A DNA stretch of 64,000 nucleotides from Pseudarthrobacter phenanthrenivorans Sphe3. GTDB taxonomy: Bacteria > Actinomycetota > Actinomycetes > Actinomycetales > Micrococcaceae. The translations under genes were made by a program, and so were the position numbers. The stretch lies in NCBI RefSeq assembly GCF_000189535.1, contig NC_015145.1, positions 1,302,001-1,366,000 on the forward strand, read 5' to 3'. The notes under the pieces are model-generated. The model saw nothing but the letters and a program-made list of their open reading frames with translations, was not told the DNA's origin and did no database searches. Positions 16,207-24,750 of this stretch are shown here, one piece after another. Within the stretch, counting starts at the first letter, position 1, and each line of letters starts with the position of its first letter.

Positions 16207-18945
16207 ATGTCAATCGAGCCACTTAGCTGGGGACGTGGGTCAACACCTCACGACGTTGGGCCGAAGAAAGATACTTCCGGAACGCCGGAGGGGCAGCTGT
16301 GGTCTGCCCCTGCCCGGGGAGCGCACCTTGAATCCGTCCGCAGCGCCCTCACCAGGGAAGACTCCCTCGGGGTGGTCATCACGGGGGGCCGTGGGGTGGG
16401 AAAGTCCTCACTTGCCCGGGCGGCCGTCATGGACCTCGGACCGGATGTCTGGTCGCTGCAGTTGCGCAGCGGGCCGGCCGGCTCGAGCACTCCCTACGGC
16501 TGCCTTTCCTTCCTGCTTGCCCGGCTTCCCCAGGCCTACATGGGTTCGCCCACGGCCATTCTGCGGGGCATCACCTCGCTGATCCGCAGTGACGCCGGCG
16601 GCCGGCCCTGCGTCATCACCCTGGACACTTCCGGAAGCATCGACGACATGAGTGCCGGGGTGCTGCTGAACGTACTCTTGACGGGCACCGCAAAGATTGT
16701 CGCCGTCGCACCGAAAACCAGCGATCTTCCCGCGGACTTCCATTGGCTGCTGACGGACCGCCGCCTCACCGAAGTCCGGCTCAGCAACCTGAATGAGCTT
16801 CAGACCCGACAGGTCCTGTTGTCCCTCCTTGGGCACAGGGTGTCGGCATCCCTGGTCAGTACCTACCACCAGATGGTCGGCGGGAACCCGCTTCTGCTCA
16901 AGGCGCTCGTCACGGAGCAGCAGCTCTCCGGAAACCTCGTGCTTTCCGATTCGGTCTGGACCCTGCGGGACAAGGTGGTGCTGGAGGGCGCTGCCAGCCT
17001 TGACGACATTGTCCGGTCCCGCTGGTCCCGGGAGACGCCCGAAACGCGGGAAGTCATTGAGATGCTTTCCTGTGCCCGGCGGGTGGAACTGGCCAGGCTA
17101 ACCGCCATTTTCGGCGCGGAAGTGGTCGCCAACATGGAAGACGGCGGCCTGCTGGAGATCGACGCCTCCGACCATCGCTGGGTGTCGCTGCGCGAGAAGT
17201 ACATCGGCGACGTCGTGCGGACGTGGCTGAGCATTGCCCGCCGCAGGGAGTTGCGCAGCGTCCTCCTCGGCGGCGTGGAACCTGATCCTGCAGGCATGAG
17301 CGTCGATGAACTCATGGCTTTCGCGGCCTGGACCCACGAATGCGAGTCAGAGCTGAGCCCCGCACTGGCCCTCGCGGCCGCCGACGCCGCGGTCCAGCTG
17401 TTCGATCCCAAGTTTGCCCTGACATACGCGGAAATGCTCAAACGTACGGACCGCCAGTGGGTTGCGGGCCAGTGCCGGAAGGCCGCCGCGTACCTGCAGT
17501 TGGACCTGCCCGTACAGGCGATGGCAGCGCTTGACGACATTTCACAGCCGGAACTGGACAGCCTCGATGTCGAGGACTACGCCCACGTCGTCGCGGCCAA
17601 GTCGCAAGTAATGCTGTGGCTGCCGGACCAGGCCGGCAATGTCCCGGAGTTGCTGGGGGAGGCCCGGACAAGGCTGGAGGAAGCAGCAAGGTCTGCTGCC
17701 TGGCCTGAGCCGGCAGCAGCCGCAGCAAACAAGGTGGCCTTGAGCCAGTTCGAGTACCGCGCTTTCATCGGCGACTACGCGGGCATCATCCCCGCCCTCG
17801 AGGCGGCTGCTGATCCAGCGAGGAATCCAGATACCGGCTACCGGATGAATGCGGCCATCTTGCTGATGACCTCGCTGGCCATGACCGGACGCGAAATGGA
17901 CGCCTTGAGCATCATGCGGCAGCTGGGCGGCCAGATCAGCGATGCCTCCCATATTGTGGGGTTGCGGGAACGGTACACCAGGGAGGCCTACCTGGTCCTG
18001 CTGATGGCCGGACAATGGCGGCGCTGCATCGATCTCCTGGCACCCCAAGGCAGGGAGGAACCGCACAGCCTCCCTTTCCGCAGCGCTGCAACGGAACTCG
18101 CCGCCGGCATCGCCTACGTCTATTCCGGCAGGGGCGCGGCCGCCCTTGAGCCGCTTATCTCCGCTGCCGCCCAGCTGGAGCTCCAGCCCGTCCAGGCCGC
18201 ACTGCGCTGCGCTCATGCAGCCATCGCACTGGCCCATGCCCAGACAGGCAACGCTGCCCAGGCGCGGAAGTACCTCGCAAAACTGCAGCGGACCCCAGGG
18301 CAGACAGCCAGCTTCATCACTGAAAGCATCGTTGAGTTTTGTGCACAGGTGGCGGGCCGCTGGCTCGGGGACCCTGACGCAGTGGCCGGACTCAAACAGT
18401 CCGCCCGCCGGAACATGGAAGCAGGGCGGTTCACGCTGGCCGGAATCAACCTCCTCGCTGCCACCGTGAACGGCAGTGATGCCGACTTCCGCCTGCTGGA
18501 GGAGATTGCGGGCTACCGGCAGGGACCCCTGGCCGAGGTTTCGCGGCTCATAGCGGTGGGCAGCCGGACAAAGGATGCCAAGACCCTGCTGGCCGGTGGC
18601 GAACTGGCCGCCACGCTGGAACTGGACGCCGTGGAAGCGCGGTGCATGGCACTGGCCGTGGACTTCGCCCGGCAGGCCGGTGATCCGCTGACCGCCAGGA
18701 CTGCCCAGGCCCGCCTGGATATCCTGGCCGCCACCGTGTCGAATCTTCCCATCGTGCCCAGCAGCGGCAGCCCGCTGCTGACCAGCAGGGAGCGCCAGAT
18801 TGCCCGGCTGGCAGCCCGGGGGGCCTCCAACCGGGACATTGCCTTGGAAATGGGTGTGTCTGTGCGTACTGTGGAAGGCCACCTTTACCAGGTCTTCACC
18901 AAGCTCGGCGTAACTTCCAGGGGTGATCTGACTGGACTCGTCTAA
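16207..18945 (+). CDS. Large LuxR-type (LAL) regulator with degenerate Walker B
   Basis: A 912-residue protein of the LAL type: N-terminal P-loop NTPase, long helical middle with TPR-like character, and a C-terminal LuxR helix-turn-helix (SRERQIARLAARGASNRDI and VSVRTVEGHLYQVFTKLGV, residues ~860-908). Walker A is GGRGVGKSS (~60-68). The position that should be Walker B reads CVITLDTSGSIDDMSAG: the second acidic residue is Thr and the usual following His is absent, unlike the neighbouring paralogue (LIVDDAHHLDDASAG). ATP hydrolysis may therefore be lost. The start has TAGGGGA seven bases upstream, and a small CCCGC/GCGGG hairpin lies just before. Target genes and signal are unknown. Confidence 0.88.
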   Translation: MSIEPLSWGRGSTPHDVGPKKDTSGTPEGQLWSAPARGAHLESVRSALTREDSLGVVITGGRGVGKSSLARAAVMDLGPDVWSLQLRSGPAGSSTPYGCLSFLLARLPQAYMGSPTAILRGITSLIRSDAGGRPCVITLDTSGSIDDMSAGVLLNVLLTGTAKIVAVAPKTSDLPADFHWLLTDRRLTEVRLSNLNELQTRQVLLSLLGHRVSASLVSTYHQMVGGNPLLLKALVTEQQLSGNLVLSDSVWTLRDKVVLEGAASLDDIVRSRWSRETPETREVIEMLSCARRVELARLTAIFGAEVVANMEDGGLLEIDASDHRWVSLREKYIGDVVRTWLSIARRRELRSVLLGGVEPDPAGMSVDELMAFAAWTHECESELSPALALAAADAAVQLFDPKFALTYAEMLKRTDRQWVAGQCRKAAAYLQLDLPVQAMAALDDISQPELDSLDVEDYAHVVAAKSQVMLWLPDQAGNVPELLGEARTRLEEAARSAAWPEPAAAAANKVALSQFEYRAFIGDYAGIIPALEAAADPARNPDTGYRMNAAILLMTSLAMTGREMDALSIMRQLGGQISDASHIVGLRERYTREAYLVLLMAGQWRRCIDLLAPQGREEPHSLPFRSAATELAAGIAYVYSGRGAAALEPLISAAAQLELQPVQAALRCAHAAIALAHAQTGNAAQARKYLAKLQRTPGQTASFITESIVEFCAQVAGRWLGDPDAVAGLKQSARRNMEAGRFTLAGINLLAATVNGSDADFRLLEEIAGYRQGPLAEVSRLIAVGSRTKDAKTLLAGGELAATLELDAVEARCMALAVDFARQAGDPLTARTAQARLDILAATVSNLPIVPSSGSPLLTSRERQIARLAARGASNRDIALEMGVSVRTVEGHLYQVFTKLGVTSRGDLTGLV

Positions 18946-19051
18946 CGGCCACAAGCCGCCTACTGCACACCGTCTCCTCGCCGGACGGCGGGAACCCCTG
19001 GACCGGATCTGCAATATCGTCCGGAACCGCGCCAGCCAGGCGATTTTTATC

Positions 19052-21592
19052 ATGGCCGGGCCGGGCATTGGAAAATCCTCCCTCACGGAAGGCATCGCCG
19101 AGCGGCTTTCCGGGGAACTGAACGTGCTGCAGATCCATGGCAGCACCGCCCTCGCAGCCGTGCCTTTCGGGGTACTGACCCCTTACACCGGCGAACTGAC
19201 AGCGGAGGAATCGGTCTCGCCCGTCGCCGTCCTGCGGTCCATGTGGAGCTACTTTGAGAAGCTGAAGGCAGGCAACGGCGCACCTGTCCTCCTGATCGTG
19301 GATGACGCCCACCACCTCGATGATGCGTCCGCAGGCGTGGTTGCGGACCTGATCTCCGCCGGCTGGGCAACCGTGGTAGCGGGGGCAAGGCCCCGGCCAG
19401 GCCTGCCGCAACCACTGGACCAGTTGTGGTACGACGGCCTGGCCGAACGCGTGGACCTCCGCCCGTTGAACCGCGAACAGATCGAGGAAGTACTGGCCCA
19501 CGTCCTTGACGGGACGGTCCCGGACGCCACCGTGGACGCCGTCTGGAGCGCCTCGGGCGGCAATCCGCGCGTACTGGACGCCCTGCTGCATGATGCTGCC
19601 GAAGCTGGAATCCTTGCCAAGCGGAACGGCATCTGGGTCCTGCTGGGCCCGCTGCCCACCGACGGCGTCCGATTGACCGCCGTTGTGGCGAAGGACCACC
19701 TTCGACGGCCGCCGGAGGAACAGGAAGCGCTGAAACTCATTGCCCTGGCCGGACCGGTGGGCCGGAAAGTCATCGAAGACATCTGCGGCGCGCCGGTGGT
19801 CCGGTCCCTGCTGGACCAGCAGATGATCGTCGAGAATTCCGGGGTGCCGTCCGAACTTTCCGTGTGGAACGCACTGTTCTCGAACGCGATCAGAAACACC
19901 ATCTCGGTCTCACGCAGCCTCCAGCTGCTGGAAAAGATCCGGGCGCACCAGGACCCCGCGGCAGCTCGCGGGGAAGGCCGGCTGCGGTCCGTCGAGTGGG
20001 CTCTTGAGTGCGGACTGCGCGTACCGGACAGTGAGATGCTCGCGGCCTCACGCGAGGCGCTGGCCCGTTTCCGCAACGGCAGCGCGCGTGCCATAGCCGC
20101 CAAGGTGCATGACCCGGAACTCGTTCCCCTTGCCCGGGCCATCCAGGCGCGGGCCTTGTACAACGAGGGCGCCTACGCCGACGCCGCCGCACTGCTGGAC
20201 AGCTGCTGGCTGCAGCTGGCCGGCCACCCGGACGGCCCTTCGGTCCTTCTGCTGCGCTTATTCGCCCACCAGGCCACGGGGCAGCAGCTGGCGGCGCTGG
20301 CCGAGGACGTGCGCGGACGGCACCAGGACGCACCGGAGGCCGTCCGGGCATGGCAGGAGGAGCTGTTGGAGCTGCTCCAGTTCGGCGCCGACGTGGACGT
20401 GGAAGCGCTCAGAAGCCGCGCGGCCGGGATCAGGAACCGCAGCTCCACCGGGACAGGCGGGCAGCCCCTCAATGCGCTCGCGGAAGCCCTGTTGGCCCAC
20501 GCCCTCGCCGCTGCGGGCCGGCCCGCGGAGGGACTCGATGCGGCGCTCCTGGCCGCTTCGGAGCTTCGCGCCCTGGAAAATGAGCTGTTCTTCTTTTCTG
20601 AGTTTGTGCTGGGCCGGCTCGTCACCGACTACCTCGCGATGGGTGAGTGGGAGTCCGCGGAGCGTGAACTTGACAGTTATGCCGCAGCGCATGCACTGGC
20701 CGCCGCAACGTTCAACGGCAGCCTGCAGGTCCTGCGCGGCTATTCCATGCTTCGGCAGGGCCGCATGGAGCGCGCCTACCAGTTGCTGCTGCCCGCGGTG
20801 GAGGCCCTGCGGCTCAACGATCCGCTCCTGCTGTTCCGCTTCGGCTCCGCTTTGGGCTTTTATGCAGCAGCCAGGCTGGGGGACACGGCACAGGCCAAGC
20901 GGCTTGAACAGGACTACAAGGACGCGGTGGCAGGCGGCCCCGCCCACGACTTCCTGGCGGGCGCCTACGTTGCTGCCGCCGGGGAGTACCTGTCCCGGGA
21001 CGGCAAGGGCCTGGCCTCGCTGCACACGCTGGCCACCACTCCGGAGGCGAGCTCAAGAGCGGGGACACTCCTGGAACTCCTGGCCGTGTGCTGGGACCTG
21101 GGTGACCCCTCGGTGATCCCCATGGTGCAAAGCACAGCCAAGGGCGTGGAGGGTCGTTGGGCTGCGGCGATGCTGAAGCTGTCCGTCGATTGGGAGGCCG
21201 CAGACGGCGATACCCTGATGGACACGGCGGCCGCGCTGGAGGAATCCGGCTTCGTCAACCTCGCCCGCGAGGCCTACGCCCGGGCCAGCACAGTGCTTGA
21301 GCACGCAGGGGAGCGACGCCGGTCCAGGCAGGCCGTTGCCCAGCGCGAGAAGTGCGACCATGAACTGGGTGAACGCTTCCGGGAGGGCCGCTTCATCGCC
21401 GCAGCTCCCGCTGTCCACCTCACCCGCCGTGAACAGGACATCGTGGAGCTTGCTGTGCAGGGCCTCACTGACCGCGAGATCGCACAACGGCTCATGGTCT
21501 CTGTCCGGACAGTCGAGGGCCACCTGTACCGTACGTACGTCAAACTCGGCGTCCGCAGCCGGGATGAGCTGGACTCCGCACTTCCCAAATAG
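19052..21592 (+). CDS. Second large LuxR-type (LAL) regulator, start uncertain
   Basis: 846 residues from the first standard start codon. It has P-loop AGPGIGKSS, Walker B VLLIVDDAHHLDD, a long helical middle and a C-terminal LuxR helix-turn-helix (TRREQDIVELAVQGLTDRE and VSVRTVEGHLYRTYVKLGV). It is a tandem paralogue of the upstream gene. The ATG used here places Walker A at residue 2, leaving out the beta strand that normally precedes it. The same frame continues upstream as conserved-looking sequence (AGRREPLDRI, ASQAIFIM) to a TGA at 18929, with no ATG, GTG or TTG. A CTG at 18932 has AGGGG at a spacing of 8 and overlaps the end of the first gene, so the true protein may be about 40 residues longer. 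Confidence 0.85.
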   Translation: MAGPGIGKSSLTEGIAERLSGELNVLQIHGSTALAAVPFGVLTPYTGELTAEESVSPVAVLRSMWSYFEKLKAGNGAPVLLIVDDAHHLDDASAGVVADLISAGWATVVAGARPRPGLPQPLDQLWYDGLAERVDLRPLNREQIEEVLAHVLDGTVPDATVDAVWSASGGNPRVLDALLHDAAEAGILAKRNGIWVLLGPLPTDGVRLTAVVAKDHLRRPPEEQEALKLIALAGPVGRKVIEDICGAPVVRSLLDQQMIVENSGVPSELSVWNALFSNAIRNTISVSRSLQLLEKIRAHQDPAAARGEGRLRSVEWALECGLRVPDSEMLAASREALARFRNGSARAIAAKVHDPELVPLARAIQARALYNEGAYADAAALLDSCWLQLAGHPDGPSVLLLRLFAHQATGQQLAALAEDVRGRHQDAPEAVRAWQEELLELLQFGADVDVEALRSRAAGIRNRSSTGTGGQPLNALAEALLAHALAAAGRPAEGLDAALLAASELRALENELFFFSEFVLGRLVTDYLAMGEWESAERELDSYAAAHALAAATFNGSLQVLRGYSMLRQGRMERAYQLLLPAVEALRLNDPLLLFRFGSALGFYAAARLGDTAQAKRLEQDYKDAVAGGPAHDFLAGAYVAAAGEYLSRDGKGLASLHTLATTPEASSRAGTLLELLAVCWDLGDPSVIPMVQSTAKGVEGRWAAAMLKLSVDWEAADGDTLMDTAAALEESGFVNLAREAYARASTVLEHAGERRRSRQAVAQREKCDHELGERFREGRFIAAAPAVHLTRREQDIVELAVQGLTDREIAQRLMVSVRTVEGHLYRTYVKLGVRSRDELDSALPK

Positions 21593-21871
21593 TCCGAACC
21601 TCCACAGAGCAGGCCCAACAAGCTGTTGCCGTCCGCGGCTGCGGCCGGCCTTTGGCGTGCCCCTTGGAGCGGAGCCCGGAGCTTCCTGCCCGCCCTTCCG
21701 GTACAACACTCCCGGGTATCACCCGCCCATCCCGGTAGTCCCCGGTCGCCGAAATAGAGTACTGCCTACTCGTGTACCCCAGCGCTGAGCAGGATTTACT
21801 TAAGGAGTCGAAGCAAGCGGCAGGAAAACAGCCGCAATGCACGGCCCCAGCAGTACAAGGCCTCGCAAGTT

Positions 21872-22023
21872 TCCGGTCCAAGGGACCGGGTAAGACGGGG
21901 CCGGCGACGTCAGAGTCTTCTGAGACCGAGACTCTCCCCCCAGCCGTCGCCGGCCCTCCGCTCCGCGGGCTGAAGCCCGGAGCGGCTGTGGCGGCTGCCC
22001 CTCCAGGGCGGCCGCCACAGCCG
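21872..22023 (+). promoter_or_regulatory. Four consecutive hairpins upstream of sufS
   Basis: The 480-bp gap before sufS holds no gene I can support. Its second half is a run of strong inverted repeats: CCGGTCC/GGACCGG (21873-21889); GGCCGGCGACG/CGTCGCCGGCC (21899-21955) enclosing AGAGTCT/AGACTCT; CCGCTC/GAGCGG (21958-21985) enclosing CGGGC/GCCCG with a TGAA loop; and CGGCTGTGGCGGC/GCCGCCACAGCCG (21983-22023). The last two overlap by three bases. There is no T-tract after the last stem. An RNA leader, tandem terminators or a repeat element are all possible. Confidence 0.5.
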
Positions 22024-22072
22024 TGCTGTGGGACAATTGAGTGTCATTTGTTGGCATCTCAAGGAGTACATC

Positions 22073-23398
22073 TTGGCCGTAGTAACCACGCCTGCCACGC
22101 TGGAACGCGCTTTGCCGGCCATGGACGACGCCGAGGTCCTCCGCATCCGCAACGACTTCCCGGCCCTGAACCAGGAGGTCAACGGCCAGCCGCTGGTGTA
22201 CCTGGACTCGGGGGCGACCTCCCAAAACCCGCTGAGCGTGATCGAAGCCGAGCAGGAATTCTACGAACAGCGCAACGCAGCGGTGCACCGGGGTGCACAC
22301 CACCTTGCCGTGGAGGCCACGGAAGCCTTCGAGGACGCACGCCAAACGGTTGCGGACTTCGTCGGCGCGGACTATTCCGAGACCATCTGGACGTCCAACG
22401 CCACGGAAGGGATCAACCTCCTGGCCTACGCGCTGTCCAGCGCTGGGCTCTGGGCTGCCCAGGGCAGGGGCGATGCCCGGCTTAGGGAGCTTGCACTGAA
22501 CCCGGGTGACGAAATCGTGGTCACCGAGATGGAACACCACGCCAATCTCATCCCCTGGCAGGAATTGGCCTTCCGGACAGGGGCAACACTGCGCCATATC
22601 CCCGTCGACGACGCCGGACGCCTCCGGATGGACGCCGCCGGGGAGATCATCGGCAGCAGGACCCGGTTGGTCGCGTTCACCCACGCCTCGAACGTCCTGG
22701 GCACCATCAACCCCGTCGCCGACCTGGTAGGCCTGGCGCGGCGGTCGGGCGCCATGGTGGTTTTGGACGCCTGCCAGTCCGCCCCACACCTGCCGCTGGA
22801 CGTCAAGGAGTTGGACGTTGACTTCGCCGTTTTCTCCGGCCACAAGATGCTCGCCCCCACCGGAATCGGGGTGCTGTACGGCAAGCAGGAGATCCTGGAT
22901 GTCCTCCCGCCCTTCCTGACCGGCGGTTCGATGATCACCACCGTCACCATGGAACGCGCGGAATATCTGCCTGCACCCCAGCGCTTCGAAGCGGGAACCC
23001 AGCGGATTTCCCAAGCGGTAGCCCTTGCCGCAGCTGTGAACTACCTTACGGAGACCGGGCTAGACCGGATCCATCAGTGGGAAACCGCGCTTGGGCAGCG
23101 CATGGTGGCCGGCCTTGAGGCCATCCCCGGCATCCGCGTCCTTGGCCCCGCGGCGGGGGAGGAACGCATCGGGCTTGCCGCGTTCGACGTCGAAGGGGTG
23201 CACGCGCATGACGTCGGACAGTTCCTCGACTCGCGCGGAATTGCCGTGCGTGTTGGCCACCACTGCGCCCAGCCGCTGCACCGCCGGCTCGGCCTCACCG
23301 CCACCAGCCGGGCCAGCGCCTACCTCTACAACACGACGAACGACGTCGACCAATTCCTGGATGCCGTGGCCGGCGTGCGGGCCTATTTCCGCGCCTAG
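22073..23398 (+). CDS. sufS: Cysteine desulfurase SufS
   Basis: SufS is a PLP enzyme that takes sulfur from cysteine and passes it as persulfide for Fe-S assembly. It is 441 residues from a TTG start with AAGGAG six bases upstream. An ATG 45 bases earlier is in frame but lies before the ribosome site. The PLP lysine is in FSGHKMLAPTG (K258), the active-site Cys in VGHHCAQPL (C398). The N-terminus PALNQEVNGQPLVYLDSGAT is typical of group II desulfurases. sufU follows by 25 bp, so they act as a pair; other suf genes are not in the window. Confidence 0.95.
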   Translation: MAVVTTPATLERALPAMDDAEVLRIRNDFPALNQEVNGQPLVYLDSGATSQNPLSVIEAEQEFYEQRNAAVHRGAHHLAVEATEAFEDARQTVADFVGADYSETIWTSNATEGINLLAYALSSAGLWAAQGRGDARLRELALNPGDEIVVTEMEHHANLIPWQELAFRTGATLRHIPVDDAGRLRMDAAGEIIGSRTRLVAFTHASNVLGTINPVADLVGLARRSGAMVVLDACQSAPHLPLDVKELDVDFAVFSGHKMLAPTGIGVLYGKQEILDVLPPFLTGGSMITTVTMERAEYLPAPQRFEAGTQRISQAVALAAAVNYLTETGLDRIHQWETALGQRMVAGLEAIPGIRVLGPAAGEERIGLAAFDVEGVHAHDVGQFLDSRGIAVRVGHHCAQPLHRRLGLTATSRASAYLYNTTNDVDQFLDAVAGVRAYFRA

Positions 23399-23423
23399 CA
23401 CGAAGACGACCGAAGGTAACACC

Positions 23424-23873
23424 ATGAGTCTTGACAGCCTGTACCAGCAGATCATCCTGGACCATTCAAAGGCCCGGCACGGCAGTGGGCTCGCCGCAAC
23501 GGAGCCCCCGGCCGGCGCGTCCACCGGCCAGTCGCACCAGCTCAACCCCGTGTGCGGGGACGAGGTGACGCTGCGGCTTGCCGTGGAAAACGGGAAAGTG
23601 GCGCAGGTGTCCTGGGACGGGGCAGGCTGCTCCATCTCCATGGCGTCGGCTTCCGTGCTGAGTGAACTGGCAGAAGGAATGACGGTTGATGAGCTGCACC
23701 AGGCCATCGACAGTTTTCGCGAAGTCCTCCGTTCCCGGGGCAAGATCCACGCAGATCCCGAACTTTTGGGCGATGCTGCCGCGTTCGAGGGTGTGGCCCG
23801 GTACGCGGCACGCGTGAAGTGCGCCATGATTTCCTGGGTGGCCGCAGAGGACGCACTTAACCAGGCGGCGTAG
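23424..23873 (+). CDS. sufU: SufU-type sulfur-transfer / iron-sulfur assembly protein
   Basis: A 149-residue SufU. In Gram-positive bacteria SufU is a zinc protein that accepts persulfide sulfur from SufS and delivers it to the SufBCD scaffold. The three conserved cysteines are present: NPVCGD (C44), GAGCSIS (C69) and VKCAM (C133), with the Asp of CGD as the fourth ligand. The characteristic SufU insertion relative to IscU lies between the second and third Cys. It begins 25 bp after sufS and ends before a strong bidirectional terminator. Confidence 0.95.
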   Translation: MSLDSLYQQIILDHSKARHGSGLAATEPPAGASTGQSHQLNPVCGDEVTLRLAVENGKVAQVSWDGAGCSISMASASVLSELAEGMTVDELHQAIDSFREVLRSRGKIHADPELLGDAAAFEGVARYAARVKCAMISWVAAEDALNQAA

Positions 23874-23906
23874 CTTCCAGGGCTTCCCTGGTCACTACGG
23901 TTAGAA

Positions 23907-23945
23907 GCGAAAGGCCCTCGTCCCGATGGGAGGAGGGCCTTTCGC
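23907..23945. terminator. Bidirectional terminator between sufU and the SCO4848-family gene
   Basis: A 13-bp perfect stem, GCGAAAGGCCCTC with GAGGGCCTTTCGC, with an inner TCCC/GGGA. The A and T runs within the stem could serve both convergent genes. Confidence 0.8.
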
Positions 23946-23984
23946 GCAATTATGGAGCTGCCACATTTTGGAGCTGCCTCAGAG

Positions 23985-24206
23985 CTAGCCAACCAGCCCC
24001 ATCACGCCAATGACGGCCGTGGCCGCGCCCAGCACCATGGAGATGCTTACGAGCACCACATGGACGGTGAGGAATTTGGTCGCTTTGCCGGCCGAGTCAC
24101 GGGCACGCGGGTCCTTCATGACCCTGCGCAGGAACTGCGGCCAGACCACCAGGGACCACACGCCGGCGACGACCAGGACCAGGGCGGCGAAGAGGGGCAG
24201 TTCCAC
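23985..24206 (-). CDS. SCO4848-family small membrane protein
   Basis: A 73-residue protein with two hydrophobic helices (about 4-24 and 47-71) around a short charged loop, KDPRARDSAGKATKFLTVH. That loop matches the conserved centre of the actinobacterial SCO4848 family as I recall it. The function is unknown. It starts three bases after the stop of the DUF2505 gene and is probably cotranscribed with it. Confidence 0.85.
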   Translation of the reverse strand: MELPLFAALVLVVAGVWSLVVWPQFLRRVMKDPRARDSAGKATKFLTVHVVLVSISMVLGAATAVIGVMGLVG

Positions 24207-24209
24207 GGA

Positions 24210-24707
24210 CTAGTGGCTTTCCAGCCAGGCCTGGGCCTGCTGCGCCTGCAGGTTCAGGGCTTTGGCGACCATCGGCTCAGCGGCATCCGCGATCTTGCCG
24301 CCCAGGAACGGCACGGAGGACTTGACCTCGCCTTCGAGCTCAACGCGGGTTCCTGCAGCCTCTGCCACCAGCCGCTGGACAGCGGTGACGTCTACGGGAG
24401 CGCCGGCGATCTTGAGGGAGATGTTGCTCTGGCGGGAGCCGTCGGCGGCGGGTGCGTCCCAGCTTTCCACCTGGGTCACCTTCAAGTGCTCGCCCACGAA
24501 TTTCCGGGCGATTTCCGGGAGGCGCGTGGTGGGCAGGGTCCGGACGGACGTTGCGCTGAAGGCACCGGCAACGTCGCCGTCAACCGTGAAGGACTCCAGG
24601 GAGCCGCCCACCAGCTGGCTGACGTGGCGCTGGAAGTCCTCGTTCACCAGCACAGCGGCAACGCTGCTGACGGAATGGGGAAGGGTGGTAGTTGCGCTCA
24701 GCGCCAT
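24210..24707 (-). CDS. DUF2505 domain protein
   Basis: A 165-residue cytoplasmic protein. It begins MALSATTTLPHSVSSVAAVL and shows the START/SRPBCC-like alternation of the DUF2505 family (LPEIARKFVGEHLKVTQVE, VELEGEVKSSVPFLGGKI). The last ~40 residues form one long amphipathic helix (AEPMVAKALNLQAQQAQAW). No catalytic residues are obvious; a lipid- or hydrophobe-binding role would fit the fold but is inference. The start has an AGGAGGACAC stretch upstream. It is cotranscribed with the SCO4848-family gene. Confidence 0.88.
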   Translation of the reverse strand: MALSATTTLPHSVSSVAAVLVNEDFQRHVSQLVGGSLESFTVDGDVAGAFSATSVRTLPTTRLPEIARKFVGEHLKVTQVESWDAPAADGSRQSNISLKIAGAPVDVTAVQRLVAEAAGTRVELEGEVKSSVPFLGGKIADAAEPMVAKALNLQAQQAQAWLESH

Positions 24708-24750
24708 GTGTCCTCCTGGGACGTGGGGAACGGATTAGGCCTCAAACATC

